From NCBI GenBank assembly GCA_017546445.1, contig JAFYWX010000011.1, positions 1-57,989 of the forward strand: DNA of 57,989 nucleotides. Reading direction: 5' to 3'. The notes under the pieces are model-generated. The model was not told where the DNA came from. It saw only the letters and a program-made list of their open reading frames with translations, and did not search any database. The stretch is from Akkermansia sp. GTDB lineage: Bacteria; Verrucomicrobiota; Verrucomicrobiia; Verrucomicrobiales; Akkermansiaceae. A program made the position numbers and the translations under genes. Shown piece after piece: positions 23,568 to 32,108 of the stretch. How positions within the stretch are numbered: the first letter of the stretch is position 1; every line of letters begins with the position of its first letter.

Positions 23568-25715
23568 ATGAAACACATACTGACAATGCTGGGCGCGCTT
23601 GCGCTCATGAGTGGCAGCGCCATGGCCCAGGAGGCCGCCGTTGCCGCCCCGGCGCAGGACGTGCTTCCCCTGTGGGAAATGATTGTCTTCTGCGTGGTTG
23701 TGGTGGGTGTAATCGGTCTGGGTATCTGGAAGGCCAGCGACTCTGCCGAACCCACTGAAGAGAAGAAGGAAAAGGGCGCTGCCGACTACTTCCTGGCCGG
23801 CCGTGGCCTGAGCTGGTGGCTCGTGGGTTTCTCCCTGCTGGCTGCCAACATTTCCACGGAGCAGTTCGTGGGTATGAGCGGTCAGTCCGCCGACTGGCTG
23901 GGTCTGGCTATCGCTGGCTATGAATGGCTTGCCGCCATCGTGCTGGTGATTGTGGCCTTCACCTTCCTGCCCATGCTGCTGAAGCGCGGCGTGTTCACCA
24001 TTCCCCAGTTCCTGGAGGAACGCTACAATGGTGTGGCCCGCGTTATCATGGCTCTCGTGAACCTGCTGATTCTGGTGGGTGTGCCCACCGCCGCTGTGAT
24101 TTACGCCGGCGCCAGCGTGGTTTCCGTGTACTTTGACCTTTCCGTGCCGACCGGCTGCCTTATCATTGCCGGTGCTGCCACGGTGTACGTGTATGTGGGT
24201 GGTCTGAAGGCCTGCGCCTGGACCGACCTCATCTGGGGTGCTGCCCTTATCGTGGGCGGCGGTGTGGTGGCCTACTTTGCCATCATGGCCCTGGGTGCAT
24301 ACCCGACCCTGCCTGAGAGCGTGGTGGCCACTGCCACTACCTCTGCCAACACCACCGCTGAGGCTCTGGCCTCCACCGGTTCCCAGTTCTGCGACGGTCT
24401 GAGCCGCATGGTGAACCTGAACGCCGGTGATGTGGAAGGTGCCACCAACGGTATCGGCGGCAAGCTGCACATGATGCGCGAAGAGTCCGACCCTGTGATG
24501 CCCTGGACGGTGTACCTTCTGGGTCTGTGGATTCCCAACTTCTTCTACTGGGGGCTTAACCAGTACATCATGCAGCGTACCCTGGCTTCCAAGAGCCTCG
24601 AAGAAGGCCAGCTGGGTATCGTGTTCGCTGCTTTCCTGAAGCTTCTCATCCCCTTCGTGGTGATTATCCCCGGCATCCTGGCCTACAACCTGTACAGCGA
24701 TAAGCTGGCTGCCAAGGCTGATTCCAATGCTGCCGCCATCGTGCAGACTGCCGAGGCCAGCGGCAAGAAGGTGATTTACGACATCGCCGCCAGCCGTCTG
24801 GTTCGCGAGGATTCCGCTGCTTCCTCCGTGGAGTACATCAAGAAGAACCTGGCTACCGCCGGCGCTGCTGACCAGATTGCCGCTGTGGACGCCAAGGCTG
24901 CTGAGCTGGCTGCCATTCCTGCCAAGGACGTTGCCGGCCGTACCGCTAAGGCTGGTGAGATTCTCGGCATCGACAAGGCTGCCACGGCTGCTGCCCGCGC
25001 CAACTCTGCCGAGTATACCGTGACCACCACCCTGGCTGCCTACCAGTATGACTATGCCTTCGCCACCCTGCTGCGCGAGCTGCTTCCCGGCACTGGCTGG
25101 GCCTGGTTCGTGCTGGCCGCCCTTTTCGGCGCTGTGGTGAGCTCCCTGGCTTCCATGCTGAACTCCGCCTCCACTCTCTTCACCATGGACCTGTACAACA
25201 AGTCCAAGGAAGTGGCCACCGGTAAACCTGCTTCCGATAAGCAGCTCGTGGCTGTGGGTAAGGTGGCTGTGCTTGTGTGCGCCGTGATTGCCACTGTGGT
25301 GGCTCCCTTCCTGGATAACCCTGCCTTCGGTGGTATCTTTACCTTCATTCAGGAGTTCCAGGGCTTCCTGAGCCCCGGTGTGCTGGCTGTGTTCCTGTTC
25401 GGCTTCTTCGTGCCTAAGTGCCCCCGCGTGTTCGGTTGGCTGGGTATCGTGGTGGGTGCTGTGGCCTATGCTTCCTTCAAGTGGGTTACCATCCTCGGCT
25501 GCACGGGTGATTCCTTCCTCAACCGCATGGGCTACTCCCTCATCGTGGTGTGCGTGGTGGGTCTTATCCTCACCATCGTGAACCACATCAAGGGTGGTGA
25601 AGCCGTGGTGCTTGAGGACAAGGGCATCATCGAGATGAAGACGTCCGGTCGCGCCAAGAGCTTCGGTGTGGCTGTGATTATTGCCACCATCGCTCTGTAC
25701 ATCCTCTTCTGGTAA
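23568..25715 (+). CDS. sodium/sugar symporter (SSS family), probably for galactose
   Basis: This inner-membrane symporter has about 14 helices. The N-terminus (MKHILTMLGALALMSGSAMAQ) looks like a cleavable signal before the first helix. Family landmarks are ADYFLAGRGLSWWLVGFSLLAANIS (sodium site region), EERYNGVARV and AAYQYDYAFATLLRELLP, leading to the conserved SSLASMLNSASTLFTMD. At 715 residues it is about 150 longer than vSGLT-type proteins. The excess is an Ala/Lys-rich segment of about 120 residues (about 390-510) between transmembrane helices, probably outside the membrane. The start at 23568 is preferred to GTG 23559. It is co-transcribed with galK, so galactose is the likely substrate. 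Confidence 0.92.
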   Translation: MKHILTMLGALALMSGSAMAQEAAVAAPAQDVLPLWEMIVFCVVVVGVIGLGIWKASDSAEPTEEKKEKGAADYFLAGRGLSWWLVGFSLLAANISTEQFVGMSGQSADWLGLAIAGYEWLAAIVLVIVAFTFLPMLLKRGVFTIPQFLEERYNGVARVIMALVNLLILVGVPTAAVIYAGASVVSVYFDLSVPTGCLIIAGAATVYVYVGGLKACAWTDLIWGAALIVGGGVVAYFAIMALGAYPTLPESVVATATTSANTTAEALASTGSQFCDGLSRMVNLNAGDVEGATNGIGGKLHMMREESDPVMPWTVYLLGLWIPNFFYWGLNQYIMQRTLASKSLEEGQLGIVFAAFLKLLIPFVVIIPGILAYNLYSDKLAAKADSNAAAIVQTAEASGKKVIYDIAASRLVREDSAASSVEYIKKNLATAGAADQIAAVDAKAAELAAIPAKDVAGRTAKAGEILGIDKAATAAARANSAEYTVTTTLAAYQYDYAFATLLRELLPGTGWAWFVLAALFGAVVSSLASMLNSASTLFTMDLYNKSKEVATGKPASDKQLVAVGKVAVLVCAVIATVVAPFLDNPAFGGIFTFIQEFQGFLSPGVLAVFLFGFFVPKCPRVFGWLGIVVGAVAYASFKWVTILGCTGDSFLNRMGYSLIVVCVVGLILTIVNHIKGGEAVVLEDKGIIEMKTSGRAKSFGVAVIIATIALYILFW

Positions 25716-25745
25716 AGAACGGGATAGAAAGCGATTGCTTTTCCC

Positions 25746-25782
25746 GGGAGGGGCTTCCGTAAGGAAGTCCCTCCTTTTCTTT
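25746..25782 (+). terminator. terminator of galK-symporter operon
   Basis: GGGAGGGGCTTCC pairs with GGAAGTCCCTCC around GTAA, followed by TTTTCTTTCT. Confidence 0.85.
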
Positions 25783-25796
25783 CTCAGGGTGCATTA

Positions 25797-25835
25797 TGCA
25801 AAAGAAACACTCTGAGGGGAACCTCAGAGTGCTCT
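25797..25835 (-). terminator. terminator of small membrane protein gene
   Basis: CACTCTGAGG and CCTCAGAGTG form a perfect stem. Read on the minus strand it is followed by TTTCTTTTG. Confidence 0.75.
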
Positions 25836-25869
25836 AAAGAAAGGCCGTGTACGTAGAGTCTCTTACCTG

Positions 25870-26181
25870 TCAGTTGCTCTTCTTTCTGAAGGGCGAGCAT
25901 CCCCCCAGAAATCCACCGAGAGAACCACCGGCAAACAGGCTGATTGCTGTGGTAAAACACTTGATGGCTGGTTCGTAATTCTTGTTGCCCCAATTTATAA
26001 AACCAAATGCAGCAATGCCGAGGGTAATGAAAAGAGGCAGGTATGATTTGAAAAAATAGTTGGCTGCGGCAGTTATGATGAAGAGTATTAATGAATATTT
26101 TGCGAGTGCTCCGTAATCAAGCTTTGCGAGAACTGTGAAGAGGTCTCTGTGTTCCCAGAGCGTTTCTACTGTGTCGAACAT
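25870..26181 (-). CDS. small membrane protein of unknown function
   Basis: The 103-residue protein has two or three hydrophobic helices (YSLILFIITAAANYFF, LPLFITLGIAAFGFINWG and an Ala/Gly-rich helix at ISLFAGGSLGGFLGG) and a short basic C-terminus. It is not recognised. Starting at MFDTVETLWEH (26181) avoids an upstream extension with no protein character. It has its own terminator and lies 34 bases beyond the CHASE2-like gene on the same strand. Base composition is more AT-rich than the neighbours. Confidence 0.65.
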   Translation of the reverse strand: MFDTVETLWEHRDLFTVLAKLDYGALAKYSLILFIITAAANYFFKSYLPLFITLGIAAFGFINWGNKNYEPAIKCFTTAISLFAGGSLGGFLGGCSPFRKKSN

Positions 26182-26215
26182 ATGTGTTGCGCGTAAACTG
26201 TTTTGTGGCGGATTA

Positions 26216-27568
26216 TTAGCGGCGTTTACCGAAAAGCCCTTTATCGTATGTGCGATGGAAGAGGAAGACGGCGGCAAGAATGAGCCACCAGATCAGAATG
26301 GGGGTGGCAGTGAACCACAGGTCGCGCTGCACGGCCTCGGTGGCGAACCAGAGGATGGTTGCCGGCATGGCCAGCAGGATGAGCCAGCGGAGCAGACCGG
26401 GAACAAAAGGCATAATCCAGAGGAAGAAGAGGAGAATGAGGCTTGCGGTGGTCAGCTGCTGCCAGGTGGTGAGTATGGGGAGCTGCTGCAGCACATGGCC
26501 GCCGCAGGGTCGCTCACTGGTGTGGGTGAGGATGCGCTCCACCCCGGCCATCTGGGAAAGGGTGCGGGCCAGGCGCTCCAGTCGCAGGGGCGTGTTCTGA
26601 CCCTCGGCGGGCTGCTCCAGCATGATGCAGGGATTCTCGCCCAGCTTCTCTGTCAGGTCAATGCCGCTCACTACATCTGCGAGGGGAATGGTGACTACCT
26701 TGGCATCGGTCAGGCGGGTGCGGGCGTTGTCGTCAATGGGGAGGGTAAAGCCGCCGAAGCTGATTTCCTTGCCCAGCTTCACCTTCACGTCCTTGCCGTC
26801 CAGACCCAGGCGGGAGAGAGCCAGACGCAGGGGCAGGGTGGGGATGGTTTCGCCGTTCCAGCGCATGAGAAGGGGGAAGGAGATGCTGTCCACGGCAGAG
26901 GGGTTCTGCGTGTGTGGCTCGCCCTCCAGCCAGTCCGGAGCCCAGACTACAGCCAAGGCGTCCGGCGTTTCGGTCAATCCGTTGGGCAGGGGGCGGTTGG
27001 CGATGGGGAGCCCGTTCGGGTTGCCCTCGATATTCTCCAGCGGGATGGAGGCATTGCGGAGCATGGCCGGGGTGAAATCCGGCTGGGCGGCGGTGCGCCC
27101 GCGCAGACCCACGGCAGAGTGGGGGAAGCCGGCCAGCACGCGGCAAAGCATCTCGCGCACCATTTCGCCCTGTTCGCCCTGCCAGATGAGGGGCGAGGAG
27201 AGACCCACAGTGGTGGCGCCGCCCTGCTTGAGCTTATTGAGGAGAACGGCGGTGTCCTGCGGGCCCAGGGGCAGGGCAGCAAAGGCGGCCTCGCAGGCTT
27301 TCTCATTCAGCTCCACCATGCCCACGGTGGGGCATTCGCGCAGGCGGGTCTGGGTGACCACCGGTTCCATCTGCACGGCCTGTCCCGGACGCAGAAGCTG
27401 CGGGAAATCTGCGGGCGCCCAGTGGCACACTACGTGCCCCAGCCGGTTGAACAGCCATTGGTCCACGCTGTACAGTGTGTTCTGCAGCCCATACCAGCAG
27501 CCTGCCAGTAGGGTCAGCCAGAAGAGAACGGCCAGGAAGCTTACATGTCGAGAAGTTTTAGGATGCAT
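26216..27568 (-). CDS. CHASE2-like sensor membrane protein without output domain
   Basis: The 450-residue protein has an N-terminal membrane anchor (FLAVLFWLTLLAGCWYGL), a large extracytoplasmic region and three C-terminal helices (about 375-435). This is the layout of CHASE2 sensors. Supporting features are the anchor followed by D.WLFNR, the LLNKLKQGGATTVGLSSPLIW stretch, the FPLLMRWNGETIPTLPLRLAL segment and the ISFGGFTLPIDDNART strand. The usual kinase, cyclase or diguanylate output domain is missing. It overlaps the AmgK-like gene by 28 bases, so expression is coupled. The assignment is moderate and the ligand unknown. Confidence 0.7.
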   Translation of the reverse strand: MHPKTSRHVSFLAVLFWLTLLAGCWYGLQNTLYSVDQWLFNRLGHVVCHWAPADFPQLLRPGQAVQMEPVVTQTRLRECPTVGMVELNEKACEAAFAALPLGPQDTAVLLNKLKQGGATTVGLSSPLIWQGEQGEMVREMLCRVLAGFPHSAVGLRGRTAAQPDFTPAMLRNASIPLENIEGNPNGLPIANRPLPNGLTETPDALAVVWAPDWLEGEPHTQNPSAVDSISFPLLMRWNGETIPTLPLRLALSRLGLDGKDVKVKLGKEISFGGFTLPIDDNARTRLTDAKVVTIPLADVVSGIDLTEKLGENPCIMLEQPAEGQNTPLRLERLARTLSQMAGVERILTHTSERPCGGHVLQQLPILTTWQQLTTASLILLFFLWIMPFVPGLLRWLILLAMPATILWFATEAVQRDLWFTATPILIWWLILAAVFLFHRTYDKGLFGKRR

Positions 27569-28506
27569 GCGGCGGCGGGGCTAGCGGGTGAATGTGCCGG
27601 GGTGTGGGCAGCGGCGTGGCGCAGGGCGGCAAGGCCGGTGGGGATAAGGTCGAGATACCAGCTGCGCTGCTGGTTGTAGCCGATATTGGCGAACGCACCC
27701 AGAGCCTGCATGAGCCGCTGCATGGCGCAGGCGGCATACACGTCTGCCGGGAGCGGTGCGCCATCCATCTGCTGCCAGAGCTGCAGCAGTTCGTTGCGCT
27801 CGGCTTCGTTCAGCTTCATGTACGGGTCATAAAGCAGGGAGGCCAAATCATATTCCTTGCGGCCATAACGCATGCCCTGGAAATCGATGAGCCAGGCCAG
27901 GCCATCCCTCAGCATGATATTCTGGCTCTGGCAGTCGCGGTGCACGGGTACGCGGGGCAGCCCGGCAAGCCAGTCGGCCATTTCCTGCAGCTCCGGCTGT
28001 GCCAGGAAGGCGGCGGCATCGCCACCCAGATGGCGGCCTATGAGGTGCTCGGCAAAGTATTCCTGCTCCCAGCGGTAGAGTGCGGCATCGAACGGCGGCT
28101 GCAGCGGCCAGTCCGGCGTCTGGTGATAGAAGGGGATGAGGGTGCGGAATGCCTGCTCGTAGGCGGCTCGGCGCTCTGCCCAGGGGGCTTGGCGCAGGCT
28201 CAGAATGTCGACTTCTCCCAGGTCTTCCACCAGGCAGGCGCCGCAGTTGTCCGGCAGGGTGATTTCAGCCAGAATGGCGGGCACGCGGAGCCCGGCGGCA
28301 GCCAGACCTCTGGCTGCGGGGAGAAAGGAATTGTTATCCGCCCGCTGGCCGGTCCAGTGAATGCCCAGCACCCCGGCTGCGCGCATGATGCTGCGTCCGC
28401 TGGCGCCGGCGCTGACCTGCTGCAAAGAGTCCGGCTGTACGGCGTCGCTGGTGTACTGCTGAATCAGGTCTGCCAGTATGGCTCGTGCCTGGGTGGTGTT
28501 TGGCAT
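27541..28506 (-). CDS. aminoglycoside-phosphotransferase-fold sugar kinase, AmgK-like
   Basis: The 321 residues show the APH kinase fold. The catalytic loop is VPVHRDCQSQNIMLRDG (His-Arg-Asp, with Asn) and the metal-binding segment is WLIDFQGMRYGRKEYDLASLLYDPY. The LIDFQ...G...YDLASLL..DPY pattern is typical of AmgK, the anomeric kinase for N-acetylmuramic acid or N-acetylglucosamine in cell-wall recycling. A MurU-like nucleotidyltransferase, the next enzyme in that route, lies 3.6 kb away (32109-32990). It is the middle gene of a three-gene minus-strand operon. Another sugar substrate is possible. Confidence 0.85.
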   Translation of the reverse strand: MPNTTQARAILADLIQQYTSDAVQPDSLQQVSAGASGRSIMRAAGVLGIHWTGQRADNNSFLPAARGLAAAGLRVPAILAEITLPDNCGACLVEDLGEVDILSLRQAPWAERRAAYEQAFRTLIPFYHQTPDWPLQPPFDAALYRWEQEYFAEHLIGRHLGGDAAAFLAQPELQEMADWLAGLPRVPVHRDCQSQNIMLRDGLAWLIDFQGMRYGRKEYDLASLLYDPYMKLNEAERNELLQLWQQMDGAPLPADVYAACAMQRLMQALGAFANIGYNQQRSWYLDLIPTGLAALRHAAAHTPAHSPASPAAACILKLLDM

Positions 28507-28517
28507 GGACGGGGGGA

Positions 28518-28988
28518 TTAGTCAACCTTGAAATAGCTCAGCTTCTCGTGCTCCTCTGCGCGTGGGGGGAGCTTGGCGCCGGGGGCAGGGTTGGGTTGTG
28601 TCTGGGGGACTCTGCCGCCACCGGGAATGGGGGAGTTCGGGTAAACCTGCCTGGGAACATTCACGGGGGGCGTGGCTGCCGGAGCCGGTTGCTCCTTCTC
28701 TTCCTTCTGCTCTGATTTTACTTTGACTTTCACTTTTTTCTGAGGAAGCGGAGCAGGGGTGCTTCTGGCTGCCTCAAAACGCAGGCTTTCCAGCTGCCTG
28801 TTTATCTGGATAAGCAGCAGAATGCAGGAGGCGGCGATGATTCCCCAGCCTTCGTGTGCAAGTCCGTTGAGTAAATCTGCTCTCGTGCAGTCTTCTGGTC
28901 TGGCATCCAGAAATTCCATGCAATTCAGCACACCGCTGATGATGAGAAAGATGGCAACAAAATACCCGATGGGAATGGGAAGAAGCAT
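28518..28988 (-). CDS. membrane protein with Pro-rich cytoplasmic tail, unknown function
   Basis: The 156-residue protein has two hydrophobic helices ([20 protein letters not shown] and [16 protein letters not shown]) and then a charged and Pro-rich tail with a Lys/Val run (KKVKVKVK). It is not recognised. It starts a probable operon with the AmgK-like kinase (11-base gap) and the CHASE2-like gene. A near-consensus promoter ends nine bases before its start codon, which fixes the start. Confidence 0.7.
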   Translation of the reverse strand: MLLPIPIGYFVAIFLIISGVLNCMEFLDARPEDCTRADLLNGLAHEGWGIIAASCILLLIQINRQLESLRFEAARSTPAPLPQKKVKVKVKSEQKEEKEQPAPAATPPVNVPRQVYPNSPIPGGGRVPQTQPNPAPGAKLPPRAEEHEKLSYFKVD

Positions 28989-28997
28989 ATCGCGATT

Positions 28998-29026
28998 ATT
29001 CTATGCTCATTCGCACAGCCTGTCAA
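28998..29026 (-). promoter_or_regulatory. promoter of membrane protein/AmgK-like operon, leaderless type
   Basis: On the minus strand, TTGACA and TAGAAT are exactly 17 bases apart, ending nine bases before the start codon. Confidence 0.7.
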
Positions 29027-29149
29027 GTAAAAGCCTGTTCATTCTCTGTGGTTCAGGTGCTGGTGAAAGATGCTGATAATTCGCTTGTTGTGTTTCTATT
29101 TGCTCTTGGGGTGGACTTGCTCTTCCCGCGTCAGTATGCGGAAGATGAA

Positions 29150-29178
29150 TTGACCTGGCGGCGCATGTGTTGTACTGT
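29150..29178 (+). promoter_or_regulatory. promoter of rlmH
   Basis: TTGACC and TACTGT are 17 bases apart, ten bases before the ATG at 29189. Confidence 0.6.
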
Positions 29179-29188
29179 GGGGGTAGAC

Positions 29189-29629
29189 ATGGATTTTCGT
29201 ATCATAGCTGCAGCCCGGCCATCCATCGCGTATGCTCGCGATGGTGTTAAGTTTTTTGAGGAGCGCCTCCGCCCCCTCGGTAAGGTAGAGCTTCGCTATG
29301 TGAAAGCCGGTGATTCGGAGGCCGTTTCTGCCCGCTTGCTGGAGGCTAGTGAGGGCTGCCTGCGCATTGCCATGGATGAGCGTGGCGAGAACTGGACCAC
29401 GCGTGAGTTCGAGAGCCGGGTGCGCCGCTGGCAGCTGCAGAGTGTGAAGCATGTGGCCTTCCTCATCGGCGCGGCTGATGGACATACCCCGGCGCTTCGC
29501 GCCGCCTGCGACCACGTGCTCTGCCTGGGGCGGCATACCATGCAGCATGAGCTGGCGCTGGTGGTGCTGCTGGAGCAGATTTACCGCGTGCATACCCTGT
29601 TGGCGGGGTCCCCCTATCATCGCGATTAA
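29189..29629 (+). CDS. rlmH: 23S rRNA pseudouridine-1915 N3-methyltransferase
   Basis: This SPOUT-family knotted methyltransferase acts on assembled ribosomes. The 146 residues fit. The SAM-binding loop FLIGAADGH (canonical form FVIGGADG) and the C-terminal signature [29 protein letters not shown], with the invariant YH, are clear. An upstream in-frame start at 29003 would add 62 residues with no family match and run through the promoter, so 29189 was chosen. Confidence 0.93.
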   Translation: MDFRIIAAARPSIAYARDGVKFFEERLRPLGKVELRYVKAGDSEAVSARLLEASEGCLRIAMDERGENWTTREFESRVRRWQLQSVKHVAFLIGAADGHTPALRAACDHVLCLGRHTMQHELALVVLLEQIYRVHTLLAGSPYHRD

Positions 29630-29670
29630 GGTGTGAGCGGAATAAGATGCCATGCGAACGTGCTTTTAGA

Positions 29671-29698
29671 TTGACTTGCCGGGGTGTGGTGTTAAGAT
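29671..29698 (+). promoter_or_regulatory. promoter of Lrp-aminotransferase operon
   Basis: TTGACT and TAAGAT are 16 bases apart, eleven bases before the start codon. Confidence 0.6.
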
Positions 29699-29709
29699 AA
29701 GCGGTATCT

Positions 29710-30186
29710 ATGACACAGGATGCCCTTCTTAAGTTATTGGAGGCGGATGCGCGATTGAGCGACCAGCAGATTGCAGACCGCCTTGGTGTGGATGTTGCAA
29801 CCGTGGCCGCCAAGCGAGCCGCTCTTGAGAAGGCTGGCCGCATCGTGGGTTATCAGGCCATTGTGAACGATGACGAGGAGGGCGTTTCTGCTTTTATTGA
29901 AGTGCGTTGCACGCCTGAGCGCGGCGGCGGTTTCGACCGCCTGGCTGCTCGTATTGCCCGCTTCAAGGAAGTGCGCAGCTGCTACCTGATTTCCGGCGGC
30001 TTTGACCTGCTGGTCATGGTGGAGGCTCCCACGCTGCTGGATGTGGCCCGCTTTGTGAGCGAGAACCTGGCCAGCATGCAGAATGTGATTTCCACCGCCA
30101 CGCATTTCCGCCTGAAGACTTATAAGAACAACGGCCTCCTGTATGCCGAGGAGCCCGAGGCTGAACGACTTACCATTATTCCGTGA
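29710..30186 (+). CDS. Lrp/AsnC-family transcriptional regulator
   Basis: The 158-residue protein has an N-terminal helix-turn-helix (LSDQQIADRLGVDVATVAAKRAALEKAGRIVGY) and a C-terminal RAM ligand-binding domain (AFIEVRCTPE, CYLISGGFDLLVMVEA). Such proteins sense amino acids and control their metabolism. It is directly coupled to the aminotransferase gene, so that enzyme or its amino acid is the likely target or signal. Its short predicted leader and promoter are at 29671-29698. Confidence 0.93.
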   Translation: MTQDALLKLLEADARLSDQQIADRLGVDVATVAAKRAALEKAGRIVGYQAIVNDDEEGVSAFIEVRCTPERGGGFDRLAARIARFKEVRSCYLISGGFDLLVMVEAPTLLDVARFVSENLASMQNVISTATHFRLKTYKNNGLLYAEEPEAERLTIIP

Positions 30187-30188
30187 TT

Positions 30189-31361
30189 ATGGACTGGAGC
30201 AAAATGCTTTCGAAACAGGTCATGGATATGCCGCGTTCCGGCATCCGTGAGTTCTTTGACCTGGCCACCGGCAGTAAGGATATCATTTCCCTGGGCGTTG
30301 GTGAGCCGGATTTCGTGACTCCTTGGAATATCCGCGAGGCTGCCATTTCCTCCCTGGAGAAGGGGCACACAACCTACACCAGTAACTATGGCCTGGAGAG
30401 CCTGCGCCGCGCTATCAGCAAGTATGTGGCGGATTTCTTCCATGTGGAGTACGACCCGCTGTGTGAGATTCTGCCCACCGTGGGTGTGAGTGAGGCTATC
30501 GACCTGGCGCTGCGCTGTCTGCTGAACCCGGGGGATGAGGTGCTGTACCACGAGCCCTGCTACGTGAGCTATGCCCCCACAGTGATGATGGCATACGGCA
30601 CCCCCAAGGCGGTGGAGACGAGTATTGACGACCTCTTTGCCCTGAATCCTGCCAAGCTGGAGGCCGCCATTACCCCGCGCACCAAGGTGCTGATGCTGAA
30701 TTTTCCCACGAACCCCACGGGTTCCATCGCCCCGCGCAAGACGCTGGAGGCGATTGCCGCCATTTGCGTGAAGTATGACCTGTTTGTGCTCACAGATGAG
30801 ATTTACTCCGAGCTGCGCTATGATGAGGAAGAGCATACTTCCATCGCCTCTCTGCCGGGTATGAAGGAGCGCACTCTGCTGCTGCATGGTTTCTCCAAGG
30901 CCTTTGCCATGACGGGCCTGCGCCTGGGCTATGCCTGCGGCCCGAAGGAACTCATCGAGCAGATGATGAAGGTGCATTCCTACACCATGATTTGCCCGAC
31001 CATCACCTCTCAGGAAGCCGGTATCGAGGCCCTGGTGAATGGCACCCCGGCCATGCTTGAGATGCGCGACAGCTACCACAAGCGCCGCGACTATATTGTG
31101 GGCCGCTTCAATGAGATGGGGATGGACTGCCACCTTCCCGGTGGTGCTTTCTATACCTTCCCCAGCATCAAGAACTTCGGTATTTCCTCCAAGGAATTCG
31201 CTCTTCGTCTCCTGATGGAGCATAAGGTGGCCGCCGTACCCGGTACGGCTTTCGGCGCCTGTGGCGAGGGCTACCTGCGCTGCTGCTACGCCACGGCCCA
31301 GCATTTGCTGGAGCAGGCTTGCGATAAGATGGCGCGCTTCTGCGATTCACTGAGTAAGTAA
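30189..31361 (+). CDS. class I/II pyridoxal-phosphate aminotransferase
   Basis: The 390-residue protein shows SLGVGEPDF, YTSNYGLESLR, NFPTNPTGS (Asn in the cofactor site), LTDEIYSELRYD (Asp-Tyr) and the PLP-lysine motif HGFSKAFAMTGLRLGYA, with the substrate-carboxylate Arg in YLRCCYA. These fit the aspartate/aromatic aminotransferase group (AspC/PatA type); the exact substrate cannot be read. A GTG at 30183 overlapping the Lrp stop is an alternative start. A strong terminator follows. Confidence 0.92.
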   Translation: MDWSKMLSKQVMDMPRSGIREFFDLATGSKDIISLGVGEPDFVTPWNIREAAISSLEKGHTTYTSNYGLESLRRAISKYVADFFHVEYDPLCEILPTVGVSEAIDLALRCLLNPGDEVLYHEPCYVSYAPTVMMAYGTPKAVETSIDDLFALNPAKLEAAITPRTKVLMLNFPTNPTGSIAPRKTLEAIAAICVKYDLFVLTDEIYSELRYDEEEHTSIASLPGMKERTLLLHGFSKAFAMTGLRLGYACGPKELIEQMMKVHSYTMICPTITSQEAGIEALVNGTPAMLEMRDSYHKRRDYIVGRFNEMGMDCHLPGGAFYTFPSIKNFGISSKEFALRLLMEHKVAAVPGTAFGACGEGYLRCCYATAQHLLEQACDKMARFCDSLSK

Positions 31362-31369
31362 TTCTACAT

Positions 31370-31398
31370 CGGCGGGCGAAAGCCCGCCGGACTTTTTG
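31370..31398 (+). terminator. terminator of Lrp-aminotransferase operon
   Basis: CGGCGGGC and GCCCGCCG flank GAAA, followed by ACTTTTT. The next gene begins only six bases later. Confidence 0.85.
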
Positions 31399-31403
31399 CC
31401 CAG

Positions 31404-32102
31404 ATGACAGAGCAACGATTATTTCGCACGTACGTAACGCCTTTCGTGCTGTTTCTGGCGTTGAGCCTGCTGCTCTGGGTGGTAGAGGGCTCGTGGGCGT
31501 GGGATCATCCTAGCGTGGGGTGGTATCGGCGTGCGCCGGAGATGTGGATTTACCCGCTGCAGGTGCTGGTGTGCGGTGGGTATTTGTGGTATGTGCGGCG
31601 GGATGTGGAGTGGGATTGGAAGCTGAAGCCTTGTCTGCTGGGGGCTCTGGCAGGTGTGGTGGGTATCGGATTCTGGCTGGTGCCGTATGTGACGGGCTGG
31701 ATTCCTGCGGAGCCGGGGTTCGACCCCGCTGCCGTGTTCGGTGATAATCAGGTGGCTATCTGGGTGGAATATGCGTTCCGCTTTGCCCGGGCTGTGGTTA
31801 TTGTGGCGCTGGTGGAGGAATTCTTCTGGCGCGGGTATCTGATGCGCTGGTGCATTGACCGCGATTTTCCGCAGAATGTGCCGCTGGGGCAGGGTAGCTG
31901 GCTGGGCTATGCCGTGGTGACGGTGGCGTTCATGCTGGTGCACCGCCCGGTGGATTATGCCGGGGCGTTTGTGTATGGTTCTCTGGCGTATGCGCTGGTG
32001 GTGTATACGAAGCGGCTCACGCCTGTTATCGTGATGCACGCCGTGGCGAATCTCATCATGGGCATTTGTGCTATTAAACTGAATCTTCCTCACCTCTGGT
32101 AA
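31404..32102 (+). CDS. CPBP-family intramembrane protease, PEP-CTERM-associated type
   Basis: The 232-residue protein has about seven hydrophobic helices. The glutamate motif EEFFWRGYLMRW (about 139-150) and two later conserved His positions (LVHRPVDYAG and VMHAVANLIMG) are those of CAAX/Abi metalloproteases. The sequence style recalls the CAAX protease-related family found in genomes with PEP-CTERM/exosortase sorting, and a PEP-CTERM protein is present at 50746-54333. It is placed six bases before the MurU-like gene. No exosortase is in the window. The subfamily is from memory. Confidence 0.82.
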   Translation: MTEQRLFRTYVTPFVLFLALSLLLWVVEGSWAWDHPSVGWYRRAPEMWIYPLQVLVCGGYLWYVRRDVEWDWKLKPCLLGALAGVVGIGFWLVPYVTGWIPAEPGFDPAAVFGDNQVAIWVEYAFRFARAVVIVALVEEFFWRGYLMRWCIDRDFPQNVPLGQGSWLGYAVVTVAFMLVHRPVDYAGAFVYGSLAYALVVYTKRLTPVIVMHAVANLIMGICAIKLNLPHLW

Positions 32103-32108
32103 TATATC

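Noticed and set aside
23556..25586. 676-codon open frame antisense to the sugar symporter
   Set aside because: His/Gly/Gln-rich product without domains; the plus-strand symporter is unambiguous.
29003..29188. 62-residue N-terminal extension of rlmH
   Set aside because: It would run through the rlmH promoter and overlap the promoter of the divergent membrane protein; the RlmH family starts at [12 protein letters not shown].
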